DNA of 59,342 bases, taken from contig NZ_JAMBPR010000057.1 in the NCBI RefSeq assembly GCF_024206475.1, positions 1 to 59,342 on the forward strand. Direction: 5' to 3'. The notes under the pieces are model-generated. The model was not told the origin of the DNA and ran no database searches. It saw nothing but the letters and a program-made list of their open reading frames with translations. Below are positions 50,212 to 59,096 of the stretch, piece after piece. Both the position numbers and the translations under genes were made by a program. How positions within the stretch are numbered: position 1 is the first letter of the stretch; every line of letters begins with the position of its first letter. Source of the stretch: Paraburkholderia sp. CNPSo 3274 (GTDB lineage: Bacteria; Pseudomonadota; Gammaproteobacteria; Burkholderiales; Burkholderiaceae).

Positions 50212-50937
50212 GTGGAATTGACCGACTTCGACACACTGACTTTTGACTGCTACGGCACACTGATTGACTGGGAAAGCGGCATCTTCGCTGGCCTTAACGC
50301 CCTGATCGAACGGGCCAGGACGCCGCTGTCAAGGGACCAGGTTCTCGAGGCACACGCGCGGCACGAGTCGTCGCAGCAGAAATACACGCCGGCCAAGCGA
50401 TACCAGGAACTGCTGCCCATCGTCTACAAGCGGCTGGCCGAGGAATGGGGACTGTCGTTCACGCACGAGGAGTGCGTGGACTACGGGCGGTCGGTGCGGA
50501 ACTGGCCGGCATTCGAGGATGCCGTAGCCGCGCTGCATTACCTGAAGAAGCACTACAAACTGGTCATACTCTCCAACGTCGACAATGAGACGTTCAGCTA
50601 CAGCAACGCAAGGTTGCAGGTAGAGTTCGACGCAATTTTCACGGCGGAAGATGTCGGCTCATACAAGCCATCGGCGCGAAACTTCGAATACATGTTCGAG
50701 AAGCTGAGTGAGCGTGGCATCCAGAAGGAAAAGATCCTTCACGCTGCCGAAAGTCTCTTCCACGATCACAAGCCTGCCAGTGAGTTTGGTTTGGCGTCGT
50801 GCTGGATCTATCGCCGTCATTCGCAGCCGGGCTTTGGCGCGACCATGAATCCCGGATGGCAGCCGAACGTCGCCTTCCGCTTCAACAGCATGGCAGACTT
50901 CGCGAAGGCGCATCAGGAAGCCGCGGCGAAAAAGTAA
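50212..50937 (+). CDS. Haloacid dehalogenase-like hydrolase (type II)
   Basis: A 241-residue HAD-superfamily protein. Motif I with the nucleophilic Asp is TFDCYGTLIDWE (about 9-20), motif II is VILSNVDNETF, the motif III Lys is in VGSYKPSARNF, and the motif IV acidic region reads HAAESLFHDHKPA. The DxYGT form is that of L-2-haloacid dehalogenases and relatives. The start is GTG at 50212 after GAGGAG. Natural substrates of chromosomal members are often unknown phosphate esters or 2-halo acids. Confidence 0.88.
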   Translation: MELTDFDTLTFDCYGTLIDWESGIFAGLNALIERARTPLSRDQVLEAHARHESSQQKYTPAKRYQELLPIVYKRLAEEWGLSFTHEECVDYGRSVRNWPAFEDAVAALHYLKKHYKLVILSNVDNETFSYSNARLQVEFDAIFTAEDVGSYKPSARNFEYMFEKLSERGIQKEKILHAAESLFHDHKPASEFGLASCWIYRRHSQPGFGATMNPGWQPNVAFRFNSMADFAKAHQEAAAKK

Positions 50938-50947
50938 GGCGGTATTG

Positions 50948-51586
50948 ATGTCCACGCCTGTCAATCAAGAATCGCTGAGAGCACGTCTTGCGCAGGCGCG
51001 CCGGCTACGGGCACTTGCGCAATCGGGTTTGCACTACGCGACGAGCGCCTTCGACAAGGAAAGGTACGCGGAAATCGCCAGCATCGCGCATCAGCAACTC
51101 GCGGAAATGGCGTCCATGCAAGCAAGCGAAGTCGCCGCGCTCTTTGCTTTAGAAACGGGATACGCGAATCCTAAACTCGATGTGAGGTGCGCCGTCTTCA
51201 ATCCGTCCGGTCAAATCCTTCTCGTGCGGGAGGCCGTGGATGGTTTGTGGTCTCTGCCCGGCGGCTGGGCCGACGTAGGCGTTTCGCCCGCGGAGAACGC
51301 GGCAAAAGAGGTTCGTGAAGAAAGCGGCTACACGGTGAACATCGTTCGGCTGCTGGCCGTGTGGGATATGCTCAAGCACGGACATCCGCCTTCCGTGTTT
51401 CACATCTGGAAACTGGTTTTCCTTGGGGAAATCGTGCGCGCGGGTGAAATATCCGGAGCCGAAACCGACGCCGTTCAGTTCTTTGATATCGATAACCTTC
51501 CAGCCTTGTCGCAAGGCCGAATTCTGCCGGAACAAATTCGACGACTGGACGCACTGCGCAATAACAGTGACGTCGAATTCGACTGA
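50948..51586 (+). CDS. NUDIX hydrolase with N-terminal hydrolase-associated domain
   Basis: A 212-residue protein with a helical N-terminal domain (about 5-70) of the kind that precedes some ADP-ribose-type NUDIX enzymes. The complete NUDIX box GWADVGVSPAENAAKEVREESG lies at about 104-125, with the metal-binding REES. It likely hydrolyses a nucleoside diphosphate linked to another group. ATG 50948 is preferred to TTG 50945. It is separated by 10 nt from the HAD gene, so the two are probably co-transcribed. Confidence 0.9.
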   Translation: MSTPVNQESLRARLAQARRLRALAQSGLHYATSAFDKERYAEIASIAHQQLAEMASMQASEVAALFALETGYANPKLDVRCAVFNPSGQILLVREAVDGLWSLPGGWADVGVSPAENAAKEVREESGYTVNIVRLLAVWDMLKHGHPPSVFHIWKLVFLGEIVRAGEISGAETDAVQFFDIDNLPALSQGRILPEQIRRLDALRNNSDVEFD

Positions 51587-51628
51587 AGTTTCTCTTTGAC
51601 GCCGGGGCGGCAGCTGACGGCGATGCCT

Positions 51629-51970
51629 TCAGGCGGCGCCGGAGTGTTCCGTTCTGACTGTTTCCAGGCGGCTGCCGGCAAATGGGTCGTGCCGCCAGTC
51701 CACGCTTGGGGTTTTCACTGGCTGCTGTACAGCCGTTTCGCCGATTGCAAAATGCTCGAGCGACTGCCCGGCGCTTGTTGCCTGCACCACCCACCGCGGG
51801 GCGTCGCCCTTGCCGTCCCACGTGTGGCCAGCCGCATCACGGTAACGTGCGGCGCGCATTTGCGCGGCATCTGCAGCCATTGACGCGGCGATATCTTCCG
51901 GTTCGATACCAAATTCGGCCATCCGACGCTGCAGATAGGCCACGATGCTTTCGCGTTTTCGTTCGTCCAT
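51629..51970 (-). CDS. H-NS-like small DNA-binding protein
   Basis: A 113-residue protein with an N-terminal helical part (MDERKRESIVAYLQRRMAEF) and a C-terminal segment YRDAAGHTWDGKGDAPRWVV. The latter resembles the AT-hook-like DNA-binding loop of H-NS family proteins (consensus W-x-G-x-G-x-x-P). The tail after it is longer than in usual H-NS proteins. H-NS relatives silence AT-rich foreign DNA. The ATG 51970 is chosen; upstream in-frame starts reach 52021. Its position near islands and pseudogenes fits a xenogeneic regulator, but the match is short. Confidence 0.7.
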   Translation of the reverse strand: MDERKRESIVAYLQRRMAEFGIEPEDIAASMAADAAQMRAARYRDAAGHTWDGKGDAPRWVVQATSAGQSLEHFAIGETAVQQPVKTPSVDWRHDPFAGSRLETVRTEHSGAA

Positions 51971-52092
51971 TTCTAGTTGTGCTTCGCTCTGAATGCAACT
52001 CTTGAGCAGAATATAGCGCAAGTCGCGTGCCGCCAGGATATCACAGCTTGAACGGGCGTCTCTGGCGGCTGTAGCGAAAGGCTCGGCGGGAA

Positions 52093-52344
52093 TCAGGTGT
52101 TTAGCTTCTGGGAGCGCTCGGCTTCGTGTTCTGCGGCCCGTTCTTCCGCATGCTTTTTCGCAACATGATGGCCCACGATGCAGCCGCCAACGGCTCCAGC
52201 AACGGCGTGGTGGCCCGCATAATGTCCGGCTACGCCACCCACGACAGCGCCCTTAAGGCAGCCGGCGGCATGTGCGGTTCCGGCTGCCGCCAGTCCTAAA
52301 GTGGCAGCCGCGGCAAGCATCCTGATTCGATTATTGACGTTCAT
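52093..52344 (-). CDS. Small exported glycine-zipper protein
   Basis: An 83-residue protein with a signal peptide (NRIRMLAAAATLGLAAAGTA, cleavage after AHA), two Cys, and a Gly/Ala/His-rich hydrophobic repeat GAVVGGVAGHYAGHHAVAGA typical of glycine-zipper outer-membrane-associated proteins. A charged tail HVAKKHAEERAAEHEAERSQ follows. ATG 52344 starts the exported form; the frame extends upstream without family meaning. Function is unknown; related proteins are found in the envelope. Confidence 0.8.
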   Translation of the reverse strand: MNVNNRIRMLAAAATLGLAAAGTAHAAGCLKGAVVGGVAGHYAGHHAVAGAVGGCIVGHHVAKKHAEERAAEHEAERSQKLNT

Positions 52345-52381
52345 GATAATCACTTGTGTGAAATTATAACTGCAAACCGGC

Positions 52382-52684
52382 TCAATAGCCCCAGCGGCCA
52401 TGGTCGTGCCACTCGCGCTCACGCCATTGGTGTTCGCGCCGCTCGTGTTCTCGCCATTCGTGTTCCCGCCAGTCACGCGCGCGCCAGCCGTCGTCGCCGC
52501 GCCAGGCCACCGCGACCGGAGGAGGCGCATAGGCGGGCGGCGGAGCGACGTACACCGGCTGAGCCGGGGCGTAGACAGCGCCAGGCAGGTCGACCCCCAA
52601 GGCCACATCGACATGCGCAAACGCTGCACTCGACGCTGCCAGTGCGGCCGCGCCCAGTACCACGCCGAGAATCGTCCTTTTCAT
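52382..52684 (-). CDS. Small exported protein with Pro-rich part and HEWRE-type repeats
   Basis: A 100-residue protein. The signal peptide MKRTILGVVLGAAALAASSA is cleaved after AFA. A proline-rich stretch (VYAPAQPVYVAPPPAYAPPP) follows, and the C-terminus repeats a five-residue unit: DWREHEWREHERREHQWRER. A GGAGGAG ribosome site lies 8 nt before the ATG at 52684. The repeat is rich in His, Glu, Arg and Trp and may bind metal or surface polymers; that is a guess. It lies 37 nt upstream of the glycine-zipper gene and probably shares its operon. Confidence 0.8.
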   Translation of the reverse strand: MKRTILGVVLGAAALAASSAAFAHVDVALGVDLPGAVYAPAQPVYVAPPPAYAPPPVAVAWRGDDGWRARDWREHEWREHERREHQWREREWHDHGRWGY

Positions 52685-52872
52685 TTCACTACTCCTCCGC
52701 ACGTGTCGTGCGTTTCTGGTAAGCACGGTTCGGAGTGTAGGCGGCGGGCCCGGACACAGGTGCAACTGCGGTGCGAGTTTCGTAACGGCGCGTTATTTCG
52801 AGTGTTCTGATGCGAAGCGCGGACGCTCATTCAAAGCGTTCCGCGCTAACGGGTACCACGAGGAGGAAGCGT

Positions 52873-53880
52873 CTACCGGACAAGGAACCCGTAAGTCAGA
52901 GGGTCACGCTCGTCCACAATCCAGGTCGCGAAGCCGCAAACAAACGCGTTACCTTCGACTTCCGGGATCACTGCCTTGAAGTCGCCGACTGTCGTCTCGC
53001 TGAGCACGCGTCCTTTGAAAACAGTGCCGATAATAGACTCGTTTACAAGGGTCTCGTCTTTGCCGAGTTCGCCCCGCAGGTACAACTGGGCGACGCGTCC
53101 ACCTGTGCCGGAGCCGGTCGGCGAGCGGTCCACTTCGCGGTCCGCGAATACGCAGCAGTTGGCTTGCGTCGAGCCTTCGTGCCGCGGTGCGTTGGCGATG
53201 ATGGTCCCGTAAATGTGGTTGATTTCGGGGATCTCGGGATGCTCGACAGGATATGCCTTGTTCGCGGCTTCCTTCACCTCGGCGCCGAAGCGGATGAGTT
53301 CCTCGACCGACGTCTCGCGTACTGCGAGGCCATGCGGCTGCCCATCGGTATAGAAATAAAACGCACCGCCGAAAGCGATGTCGCCCTTCACCGTACCAAA
53401 TGACGGCGTCTCGACAGTCACATCCCGCTTCCAGATGAACGATGGAACATTCACGAATCGCACGTTGCCGGCGTGTTCGCCATCCCACTGAACGAATGCT
53501 TCGATAAAGCCACAGGGAGCGTCGATGCCGACACGCGTTTCCGGAACACTGCGTTGGACCCAGCCAAGTTCGACCGCAGCGGTAGACAGCGCGATCACGC
53601 CGTGTCCGCAGTGGTCGCTATAGCCCTCGTTATGGAGGAAGATGATGCCAAAGTCGGCGGTTGGGCTGACCGGTTCGGTCAGATAGCCACCGTACATATC
53701 GGCGTGACCGCGCGGCTCGAACATCAACGCGGTGCGGATTTCGTCGGCGTTTTCCTTCAGCCACGCGCGACGCTTCACGATCGTGTCGCCGGGCAGGCGA
53801 GGCAATCCGCTGGTGACGATACGGAACGCTTCGCCGCCGGTATGAACTTCGACGGTCGTTATGGTACGAGTAGTCTTCAT
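52873..53880 (-). CDS. Trans-3-hydroxy-L-proline dehydratase (proline racemase family)
   Basis: A 335-residue member of the proline racemase fold. The first active-site Cys is in YSDHCGHGVIAL (about residue 91). The second position, Cys in racemases and 4-epimerases (SPCGTGT), reads DRSPTGSGTGG with Thr, which marks trans-3-hydroxy-L-proline dehydratases. The product, delta1-pyrroline-2-carboxylate, would be reduced to L-proline by a ketimine reductase; the one encoded nearby (55103) is truncated, while a full-length relative is at 36031. The gene follows the binding-protein gene by 18 nt. Confidence 0.9.
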   Translation of the reverse strand: MKTTRTITTVEVHTGGEAFRIVTSGLPRLPGDTIVKRRAWLKENADEIRTALMFEPRGHADMYGGYLTEPVSPTADFGIIFLHNEGYSDHCGHGVIALSTAAVELGWVQRSVPETRVGIDAPCGFIEAFVQWDGEHAGNVRFVNVPSFIWKRDVTVETPSFGTVKGDIAFGGAFYFYTDGQPHGLAVRETSVEELIRFGAEVKEAANKAYPVEHPEIPEINHIYGTIIANAPRHEGSTQANCCVFADREVDRSPTGSGTGGRVAQLYLRGELGKDETLVNESIIGTVFKGRVLSETTVGDFKAVIPEVEGNAFVCGFATWIVDERDPLTYGFLVR

Positions 53881-53898
53881 GATGTTTGTGCTATTGGC

Positions 53899-55020
53899 TC
53901 ACTGACCGTACGGAACCGGCAGGCCGTCCTTGATGATGTAGACGGTCGTCGGTGCGCCCACGAGGTCGCCGTTTGCATCGAAAGAGTAAGTGCCCGCGAC
54001 GCCCTTGTAGTCGGTCTTAGCCAACTGGGCAACAAGCCTGGCTTTATCGGTGGTGGTGCCCGCCTTGACCATCGCGTCGGCGAGCAGTTTCACGCCGTCG
54101 TAGTAGTTGACGGCATAGACCTGCGTGTCGGCGTGGTAGGCGTCCTTGTACTTCTTCAGGAAGTCACGGCCGGCTGCAGTCTTGTCCAGCGCGACGCCGC
54201 CCTGCGCGCAATACACGATCGACGCTGCCTCACCCGCAACCTTGCCCATGTCGGCCGAGCAGATGCCATCGCCGCCCAGCAACTTTGCGCGCAGTCCGCG
54301 CGCGCGCATCTGCTTGGCCATTGGCGCACCCTGAGCCGCGTATCCGCCGAAGAAGATGACGTCGGGGTTCTTCGCCTTGATGGTGGTGAGGATGCCCAGG
54401 AAGTCAGTCGCCGCAGAGTTGGTGAACTCCTGGTCGACGATCTGGATGCCGTTCGCCTTCGCCTCCTTCACGAACTGCTCCGCCACCCCTTGGCCATACG
54501 CCGTGCGGTCGTCGATAACCGCTGCAGTCTTCGCCTTCAACGTCTTTGCAGCGAACTGGCCCATCGTCCCGCCCAACTGCTCATCGCTTGCGCCAATACG
54601 GAAGATGGTCTTGAAGCCTTGTTTCGTCAGCGCCGGATTCGAAGCAACGGGGAGAATCGGAATACCGGCGGCGTTATAGACACGTGATGCCGGAATCGCC
54701 ACGCCGGAGTTGTACGGACCCATGACGGCGACCACGCCGCTGTCGACAAGCTTTTGCGCGACCTGGACGCCGACCTTCGGGTCTGCCTGGTCGTCTTCCG
54801 AATCCAGTTTGAAGGTCACCTTCTTGCCATCGACCGTCACGCCGCTCTTGTTCAGTTCGTCGATGGCGAGGCGAGCGCCATTCTCGTTGTCCTTTCCGTT
54901 CGGCGCCTGCGGGCCCGTAAGCGGCGCCGAGTGACCGATGGTGACGACAGTTTGAGCATGAGCGGTGAGGCAGAAACCGGCGGCCGTGAGGACGGCGAGG
55001 GTGGTGGCGGTGTAGCGCAT
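53899..55020 (-). CDS. LivK-type periplasmic amino acid-binding protein
   Basis: A 373-residue ABC receptor with a signal peptide (MRYTATTLAVLTAAGFCLTA, cleavage after AHA) and the branched-chain binding fold (TIGHSAPLTGPQAPNGKDNE, AVMGPYNSGVAIPASRVY, VIDDRTAYGQGVAEQF). TGGAGA precedes the ATG. No permease or ATPase genes are adjacent. As the first intact gene of the hydroxyproline module, it probably binds trans-3-hydroxyproline or a related imino acid. It is similar to the receptor at 41556 in overall sequence. Confidence 0.9.
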   Translation of the reverse strand: MRYTATTLAVLTAAGFCLTAHAQTVVTIGHSAPLTGPQAPNGKDNENGARLAIDELNKSGVTVDGKKVTFKLDSEDDQADPKVGVQVAQKLVDSGVVAVMGPYNSGVAIPASRVYNAAGIPILPVASNPALTKQGFKTIFRIGASDEQLGGTMGQFAAKTLKAKTAAVIDDRTAYGQGVAEQFVKEAKANGIQIVDQEFTNSAATDFLGILTTIKAKNPDVIFFGGYAAQGAPMAKQMRARGLRAKLLGGDGICSADMGKVAGEAASIVYCAQGGVALDKTAAGRDFLKKYKDAYHADTQVYAVNYYDGVKLLADAMVKAGTTTDKARLVAQLAKTDYKGVAGTYSFDANGDLVGAPTTVYIIKDGLPVPYGQ

Positions 55021-55102
55021 GATGTCTCCAGATTATTGGACTGCCAGGCGAAAGCGGGCTTGAACTGCTGCTGTGGTTGCGAGGCGCCGTTGCGAACGAC
55101 GT

Positions 55103-55477
55103 TTATCGCAGGGCGTCGCGAGCGACCCGGCAAGCCGCCAGGTCCCATGCTGCACAGCCTACGCTTTTAAAGAGAATGGGTTTCGTTGTCCTGAAGTCAC
55201 CGGCGAGGGCTATGGCCAGCGGGGAAACGGCGGTCCAGTCCACGGTGGCCTGGATGAGATCTCCGGCTTCGTGTTTTGCGCCGACTGGGTCGTCGACCAC
55301 CAAAGCACTGCCGTCGACGGTTTGGCTGGAAATTTCCGCCGCATCGGGCGTGAATGCGCCGACGCCCACGACCAGGCGGCCCGTACGTGCAGACTCCGAA
55401 GGCACCGGCGTTTTGCTGGTAGTCAGCGTGATGACGACGTCTGCGGTCTCCGGATTTCGGATGTCGCGTGAGGTCAT
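55103..55477 (-). pseudogene. Truncated ketimine reductase (ornithine cyclodeaminase family), C-terminal part only
   Basis: About 125 residues match the end of the full-length relative at 36031: TTSKTPVPSESARTGRLVVG, VGAFTPDAAEISSQTVDGSA and the terminal VGCAAWDLAACRVARDALR. The N-terminal 170-180 residues, including substrate-binding Lys/Arg and most of the Rossmann motif, are absent. Upstream in the same frame (to 55609) the sequence is not family-like. The pyrroline-2-carboxylate reductase of this hydroxyproline module is therefore lost. Confidence 0.82.
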
Positions 55478-55783
55478 TCGGAAGCCTTTGGTTCTGGGTG
55501 TCAGAAAGCTGATGCATTTGGCCAGGTCGGTTTCTGGCTCAAGTCCGCCCAATTTCCTGGGTTCGGTGTGGAACGAATTTATACCGCTAGTGGCTGAATG
55601 GCAAGCCAATTTACGCCGTTTTGGCGCCGTCGTGGACTTCTATTGGACCAAAAAGCGTGGTGTGGCCGGGGCAGACTGGTGCGGAGTTCCCCGCTTTTTA
55701 GCGCATACGCCCCACGGCCATCAGGAAGTGGTCGCGAAAGTGGTATATTTTGGAACCACCTCGCGGCGCACTGAGAACTCACG
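55478..55783. other. 306-bp region between the truncated reductase and the GntR gene
   Basis: An open minus-strand frame continues to 55609 but shows no similarity that I recognise; it is probably non-coding sequence at the truncation point. Close to the GntR start lies the dyad at 55740-55759. Confidence 0.5.
55740..55759. promoter_or_regulatory. Candidate GntR operator
   Basis: GTGGT (55740-55744) and ACCAC (55755-55759) form an inverted repeat with 10 nt between. FadR-type GntR proteins bind sites with TGGT/ACCA half-sites. It lies 24 nt upstream of the GntR start and overlaps a TATATT that could be its -10 box, suggesting autoregulation. Confidence 0.45.
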
Positions 55784-56527
55784 ATGGCATCCGCTCGCTT
55801 CGAACTTGAAGGCAACTTTCGGCCACTGCAGATTTACGAGCAGGTGTCGGAAAAGATTCGGGCCGAAATCCGAAGCGGCCGATTCCTGCCGGAAGCCCGG
55901 CTGCCGTCGGAGCGTGAACTGGCCACGCTCTTTGGCGTCGGGCGGCCTGCCGTGCGTGAAGCCATCGGGCAATTGCAAAACGAAGGCCTGGTTGTCACGA
56001 AGCGCAACTCGGGCACTTACGTGGCTGCCGCGGCCAACCAGATTCTTGCCGCGGCGCCGAGCGTAGAAACTCAGGCTGGGGAATCCACGTCGGACTTCAG
56101 CCCGTCGGCTACGCTCGACGTGCGCTTGATTCTCGAGCCTGCAATTGCAAGGCGAGCGGCAGCACGCAAACAGCGAGACCGGCTGGCCGAGCACTATCTG
56201 GACCAGATGGAGACGTTGACGGACGTGGCGACGCCCGAAGAGCGGGCGCTGTGGAACAACAGCGACAGGCTTTTCCATCGTCAACTGGCGGTGATGACAG
56301 GGGATGTGTTGCTGGCGAAGCTCGCGGAAGAAATCGCATCGACCATGGACCAGTCGCTTTGGAAGCGACTCAAGGACGATGGGATTTATGACCCGGCTCG
56401 CATTCGACTGTACGTTGCAGAGCATCGGCTGATTTACGAAGCCATTGTCTGCGGCGACGCCGATGCGGCGGCGTTCTATGTCGAGCAGCATATTCATCGG
56501 GTGCAAAGGGATATCACGCCGCAGTAA
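55784..56527 (+). CDS. GntR-family regulator with FCD domain
   Basis: A 247-residue FadR-type regulator. The winged helix is at about 18-85 (IYEQVSEKIRAEIRSGRFLP, LPSERELATLFGVGRPAVRE) and the FCD ligand domain at about 105-240, with an Asp/His metal site in DRLFHRQLAV and AEHRLIYEAI. FCD regulators sense carboxylates and amino acids. It is divergent from the trans-3-hydroxyproline genes and is their likely regulator. Confidence 0.92.
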   Translation: MASARFELEGNFRPLQIYEQVSEKIRAEIRSGRFLPEARLPSERELATLFGVGRPAVREAIGQLQNEGLVVTKRNSGTYVAAAANQILAAAPSVETQAGESTSDFSPSATLDVRLILEPAIARRAAARKQRDRLAEHYLDQMETLTDVATPEERALWNNSDRLFHRQLAVMTGDVLLAKLAEEIASTMDQSLWKRLKDDGIYDPARIRLYVAEHRLIYEAIVCGDADAAAFYVEQHIHRVQRDITPQ

Positions 56528-56650
56528 ATGTCCTTGTCGCCGCTCTGGGCAGCGTCATCGAAACGACATCCAGGCAACATACTTCGTTCACTGTTTCAAC
56601 AAACTCCTGGTCGAAACTGTGGCTTTTGGCTAACACAGCAGAGGTGAAGG

Positions 56651-58426
56651 ATGTCGACAAAGGTCCGCAGCTATCTCTCCCCGACGTTGGTTTTACTCGC
56701 GCTCGACTGGCCAGACGGTGCGATACGTGCCGACTTCCTGGGTTTCGCCATAGAGCGGGCCCCGGGCTTCACAAGCCCAGACGGAAAATCCCATGAGGCA
56801 AGCAGTTGGCTCCCCAATCGAATCACGTTCAAAGGGCCGGTGCCGGACGGGAAGCCTGATGCGCCTTCGAACATCGCGCCGATTCAAAAATTCATGTGGT
56901 GGGACGCGCGCATCGAGGAAGCCGACAGAGGCAAGCAGTTCAAGTACACCGTCTATCCGGTAGTCGGTACGCCGGACAATTTGAATCTGCTGAGCGCAGA
57001 GGCGAATTCGTGTGAGCTCACGCTTCCGGCGCACATCGAAGACGGTGTGGGTACCTGGTTCAATCGTGCGGTCGTGAGTTCACAGGCTTTTGCACGACAA
57101 GTCAAAGCGATGGGAATCGATCCGCATACCGCGCCGCCGGACCCAGAGGCGCTTGAACTTCGAACGTGGCTCGCAAACGATATGCAGCTTGTGTTCAAGG
57201 AAATATTCCTCGACGCGTCGCACGCGGCAGCAGCCGTCTATCACTTGACTGACCCGCTTTGGGCGATCCCGGCGTTCAAGGATTTTGGAACCGCTCACGG
57301 CAAAGCTAATGTTGCCGTCGTCTACGACTCTCACCTGGTTCGCGAAAAAGGCAAACCTCCCGCTCCATCACCCAATCAACCCGCGGTCGATGCACTGAGC
57401 AGCGTCGTGACTTTCTGCCCGCGTGACAAGACGCATATCATGCACGACAAGCTTATCGTGACGGATAGGGGTGATAGACAAGGTAACCCGGCATTCGTCG
57501 TTGCAGGTTCTGCGAATTTTACGACGGAAGGCATCACGGAACAGGCCAACGTGCTTCACCTGTTCGATTCGACCGACCTCGCGAAACTGTACGACGACAG
57601 GACGAAAGCCATCGCCAGCAATCCGCCGGTCAACCAAACCGCTGAACTCACGAATGGCTGGTCTGATCCCGTGACGGTGGGAAGCGCAGCAGTGCGCGCT
57701 TGCTTCTCTCCGGAAACGAAAACCAGACGTACCCAGATCGATACGATCGTAGAAGCGATAGGGAAGGCGCAGCATTCCGTCTTGTTTTGCCTCTTCATGC
57801 CGACAGATGAACCGCTTCGCGACGCCTGCTTTGCCGCCGGCGACAAGGGGCTAATGATGTTCGGCCTCGTCAACAACATCAGCGAAAAGTCCGCTGAGAA
57901 TGCGCAAGAGGCGCAAAGAGCAGGGGAAGCGGTGAATACGACTGCTCTGGCAAACCTCGCGCTCTATCATCGAAGCAAGCAAAACCGCGACGTCATCGAC
58001 GCATCGTACTTTTCCCCGGCGACCGTGCCCGAAGGATTCGAACCCGAGCTCCGGCTTTTTCCTGGCGAAGTCGCGCCCGGCTACGCTCCGGTCATCATCC
58101 ACCATAAGTTCATTGTCATCGACGCCGAAGGAAACAATCCGATTGTCTACACGGGCTCGGCCAACATGAGCAACAACTCCGAGCATTTCAACGACGAGAA
58201 CCTGCTCGAAATAAAAGACACGCGAATTGCCGCCATTTACCTTGCTGAGTTCATGCGGCTATACGAGCACTATCGTGCACGCGCCGTTGGAATCGAGGAG
58301 CAGCAGCATAGAACCGTTCAACGTCTGTTGCTGCAGCCTGACCGCGAGTGGGCAGACAAGTATTACAAGGCGAATAGTCCGGAGGAGAAGGCGCGGATTG
58401 CATTGGCATCAGATCCGGCCAACTGA
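56651..58426 (+). CDS. Phospholipase D-like protein with two HKD motifs
   Basis: A 591-residue protein of the PLD superfamily. The two catalytic motifs are MHDKLIVTD followed by AGSANFT (about 264-290) and HHKFIVIDAEG followed by TGSANMSNNSEH (about 483-510). Both have H-x-K-x4-D in full, so the hydrolase is probably active. The N-terminal 170 residues do not match a domain that I know. No signal peptide is seen. Members include phospholipases, nucleases and toxins or defence proteins. No immunity, VgrG or partner gene is adjacent, so its job is open. Confidence 0.85.
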   Translation: MSTKVRSYLSPTLVLLALDWPDGAIRADFLGFAIERAPGFTSPDGKSHEASSWLPNRITFKGPVPDGKPDAPSNIAPIQKFMWWDARIEEADRGKQFKYTVYPVVGTPDNLNLLSAEANSCELTLPAHIEDGVGTWFNRAVVSSQAFARQVKAMGIDPHTAPPDPEALELRTWLANDMQLVFKEIFLDASHAAAAVYHLTDPLWAIPAFKDFGTAHGKANVAVVYDSHLVREKGKPPAPSPNQPAVDALSSVVTFCPRDKTHIMHDKLIVTDRGDRQGNPAFVVAGSANFTTEGITEQANVLHLFDSTDLAKLYDDRTKAIASNPPVNQTAELTNGWSDPVTVGSAAVRACFSPETKTRRTQIDTIVEAIGKAQHSVLFCLFMPTDEPLRDACFAAGDKGLMMFGLVNNISEKSAENAQEAQRAGEAVNTTALANLALYHRSKQNRDVIDASYFSPATVPEGFEPELRLFPGEVAPGYAPVIIHHKFIVIDAEGNNPIVYTGSANMSNNSEHFNDENLLEIKDTRIAAIYLAEFMRLYEHYRARAVGIEEQQHRTVQRLLLQPDREWADKYYKANSPEEKARIALASDPAN

Positions 58427-58438
58427 TCCAATCACTTC

Positions 58439-58471
58439 AGTCACCGCGCAGTCACCGCGCAGTCACCGCGC
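58439..58471. repeat. Three perfect tandem 11-bp repeats
   Basis: AGTCACCGCGC occurs three times without interruption between the PLD-like gene and the dinB fragment. It is too short and unspaced for a CRISPR array. Confidence 0.9.
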
Positions 58472-58507
58472 ACGCCTCGTACGCCGCGAGGCGCTGCGCG
58501 TTGCCGG

Positions 58508-59096
58508 CTAAAAATCCAGTGTGAATTGAGGTGACTCGTTGCCAGAAGCTTCTCCGGCAGGGTGGAGGTTGCCGGCCTTGACTCCCAACAGTCTGATGGA
58601 TTTAACGAGCTCGACTCTTTTCAGGCACTCAGTCGCCGCGCGACGCAACGCTTTCGCGTCAGAAATAGGTTCAGGAAGCGTTACGTCACGCGTTACTGTC
58701 TTGAAGTCATTGAAGTGCAGCTTGATGCCGATCTTCCTGGCCAAATAGCCCTTTCGCTGCAGATCGAGTGCCACTTGTTCGCATAGGCGGGTAAAAGCTG
58801 CGCCCAGTTCCTGTCGGTGCCGTACCGCGTGTAAATCCCGTTCAAATGTGGTCTCGCGACTCATCGAGACGGGCTCGCTATGCGTCACCACAGGCCTGTC
58901 ATCGAGTCCGTGAGAGACTTTGCGAAGCCACGCCCCGTAGCTCCGTCCAAAGTGCTCTATGAGCCAACGCTCGTCGCGCGCAGCGATCTCACCGATGGTC
59001 GCTATTCCCAACGACGCGAGCTTGGCGGCCGCCTTAGGGCCGACGCCGTTGATCTTGCTTGCCGCCATTGGCCAAATCCTGGATTGCACGTCCTCT
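58508..59096 (-). pseudogene. dinB: DNA polymerase IV, C-terminal part, interrupted by an IS element
   Basis: The sequence covers the helix-hairpin-helix thumb region (MAASKINGVGPKAAAKLASL) and the little-finger domain (SRETTFERDLHAVRHRQELG ... RDVTLPEPIS). The frame is still DinB-like at LEDVQSRIW. The palm and fingers with the catalytic acidic residues are not in this window. The DinB frame stops at the TA dinucleotide 59095-59096, the preferred target of IS630-type elements, whose sequence follows. The rest of dinB probably lies beyond the insertion. Confidence 0.85.

Noticed and set aside
58439..58471. Possible CRISPR-like array
   Set aside because: The units are 11 bp, directly adjacent, have no spacers and no cas genes are present.
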